This document shows, one piece after another, positions 62,981 to 64,000 of a stretch of 64,000 nucleotides of DNA. The stretch's first letter is position 1. Each line of letters starts with the position of its first letter. The position numbers were made by a program, and so were the translations under genes. The DNA is from CAYSGX01 sp964518215 (GTDB lineage: Bacteria; Bacteroidota; Bacteroidia; Chitinophagales; CAIOSU01). The stretch is from NCBI GenBank assembly GCA_964518215.1, contig CAZFFP010000009.1, positions 1 to 64,000 of the forward strand, in the 5' to 3' direction. The notes beneath the pieces are model-generated. The model worked only from the letters and a program-made list of their open reading frames with translations. It made no database searches and had not been told where the DNA came from.

Positions 62981-63171
62981 ACTGAAGGCTAAAGGCTAAA
63001 AGCTAAAGGCTAAAAACTAATCGGCTTAATAAAAAAAACCTTTTCATGAACAACCAAACCAAAGAAATTTCTATTTTTATCAGCCATCGCTTTTTAAAAA
63101 CACAAAAACCTTTAGCTATGATTACGCATCTGTTTAAATGCTCGATATTTTCGGCAGTAAAATCAACAACA

Positions 63172-64000
63172 ATGAATACCCTGAAATTTTTACTTGGCGC
63201 CATTTGTTTTTTGCAGGCAATCAATGTGTCGGCTCAAACCCCTGTTTTGGTAAAAGATATTTGTCCGGGAAGTTGTGGTTCGTCAATTGATATATCTTCT
63301 AATGCTCGTTTTTTCTATCCTACGTTTGCAAATGTTAATGGCGCTATCTTATTTGTTGCATTCGACAATATTCATGGATTAGAATTGTGGAAAACTGACG
63401 GAACGGAATCAGGAACTTCTTTATTAAAAGACATTAATCCCGGAACAGATTGGGGATTTTATTTTAACACCTATTTGCCAAATTTCACTTTAATCAATAA
63501 TAAGCTTTTGTTTATGGCTGAGGATGGCGTTCATGGTGTTGAATTATGGGTATCGGATGGGACAGAAAACGGAACCCTAATGTTGATTGATGCAAATCCC
63601 GGAAGTGGACATGCGAATGTAAGAATTAATAATGTTAATGGGAATGCTTTTGCAAATCTTACCACAGCTTCAATACTCCAACATGATATATATAAAACCG
63701 ATGGAACCATAACCGGTTCCGGATATTTTGACCCCACACAAGACACCATTTTTTATTATAAAGTTGCTATTCTTGCTTCGAACGACAATTCTACTCTTTT
63801 TTGTTTACATCGCAATACGACTCTTGATACTATTATGTTTTTTATCTCAGATGGGGATGGATTTTATAGCGAAATACCTTTTTCTGACTTTAGCCTAAAT
63901 AAACGCGAAATTAAATTTTGGATGCCGCTGGGAGACAAGGAGGCGATTTTCAATTATATGGATAATTTTTTGTGGAAAACAGACGGAACCATTGCCGGCA
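63172..64000 (+). CDS. ELWxxDGT-repeat secreted protein, 3' truncated by window
   Basis: Start ATG 63172 (MNTLKFLLGAICFLQAINV, signal peptide ending SAQ) is chosen over an in-frame ATG at 63046 that has no signal at its N-terminus. The body has the ELWxxDGT repeat of Bacteroidota surface proteins: GLELWKTDGTESGTSLLKD, GVELWVSDGTENGTLMLID, IYKTDGTITGS and FLWKTDGTIAG, with spacer N-P-G motifs. The frame is open to base 64000. It probably continues to a T9SS sorting domain outside the window; this is an expectation, not seen. Confidence 0.85.
   Translation, partial: MNTLKFLLGAICFLQAINVSAQTPVLVKDICPGSCGSSIDISSNARFFYPTFANVNGAILFVAFDNIHGLELWKTDGTESGTSLLKDINPGTDWGFYFNTYLPNFTLINNKLLFMAEDGVHGVELWVSDGTENGTLMLIDANPGSGHANVRINNVNGNAFANLTTASILQHDIYKTDGTITGSGYFDPTQDTIFYYKVAILASNDNSTLFCLHRNTTLDTIMFFISDGDGFYSEIPFSDFSLNKREIKFWMPLGDKEAIFNYMDNFLWKTDGTIAG

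Overview
The window reads as chromosomal DNA of an aerobic, probably carotenoid-pigmented member of the Bacteroidota. Support: several secreted proteins with a type IX secretion (T9SS) C-terminal sorting domain, TAnnTTTG-type -7 promoter elements, a cbb3 oxidase operon with a fused CcoNO and a CcoP carrying a single CXXCH, families such as DUF3467, DUF4783 and DUF4249, and a fused lycopene cyclase of the CrtYcd type. The order or genus cannot be fixed from sequence alone. No rRNA, tRNA, CRISPR array, prophage or insertion sequence was seen.

Layout. 1-1.8 kb: 3' end of argS, a lipoprotein, a small ORF and a broken P-loop gene. 1.8-11.6 kb: an RNA-processing-type metallo-beta-lactamase, then a long leftward run (unknown gene, rdgB, three paralogous glycosyltransferases, a UDP-sugar dehydrogenase, a large TMTC-like membrane/TPR protein, DUF3467) that looks like a surface-glycan cluster. 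11.6-16 kb: ilvE, nadC with a SUI1/eIF1-like gene, and small exported proteins. 16-24.5 kb: pyrR-pyrB, then gltB and gltD. 24.5-29 kb: recG, a DUF4249 lipoprotein and an MFS exporter. 29.3-36.1 kb: ccoS-ccoNO-ccoQ-ccoP-ccoG-fixH-safE. The copper-loading ATPase ccoI is displaced to 38.5 kb behind a disrupted T9SS gene. 41-44.3 kb: crtB and lycopene cyclase, a T9SS protein and a ghost second cyclase 3' end. 44.3-58.4 kb: aroQ, xerD, exported proteins, metG, a 2021-residue secreted T9SS protein, the NAD(P)HX repair enzyme and an NlpC/P60 hydrolase. 58.7-62.5 kb: hisG, hisD, a dead endonuclease III gene and hisC. 62.5-64 kb: a palindrome array and an ELWxxDGT-repeat protein running off the window.

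How genes work together: ccoS/N/O/Q/P/G, fixH, safE and ccoI together build and copper-load one high-affinity terminal oxidase. gltB and gltD form glutamate synthase. pyrR and pyrB overlap by ATGA and share a promoter candidate. crtB and the cyclase are two steps of carotenoid formation. hisG, hisD and hisC are histidine steps 1, 10 and 8.

The least ordinary content is the repeat layer. (i) Degenerate heptanucleotide arrays (TCGNANA, NNCTGAN, TTAGAAN, ATTTCNG) fill the spacers of the glt and cco clusters and also lie inside metG. (ii) A structured 126-132 bp element occurs twice in inverted orientation around the 6-kb giant gene, with base-pair-preserving differences between copies. (iii) A GC-rich intergenic-type repeat sits in frame in a T9SS sorting domain. 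(iv) There are several gene ghosts: P-loop ATPase, lycopene cyclase and endonuclease III.
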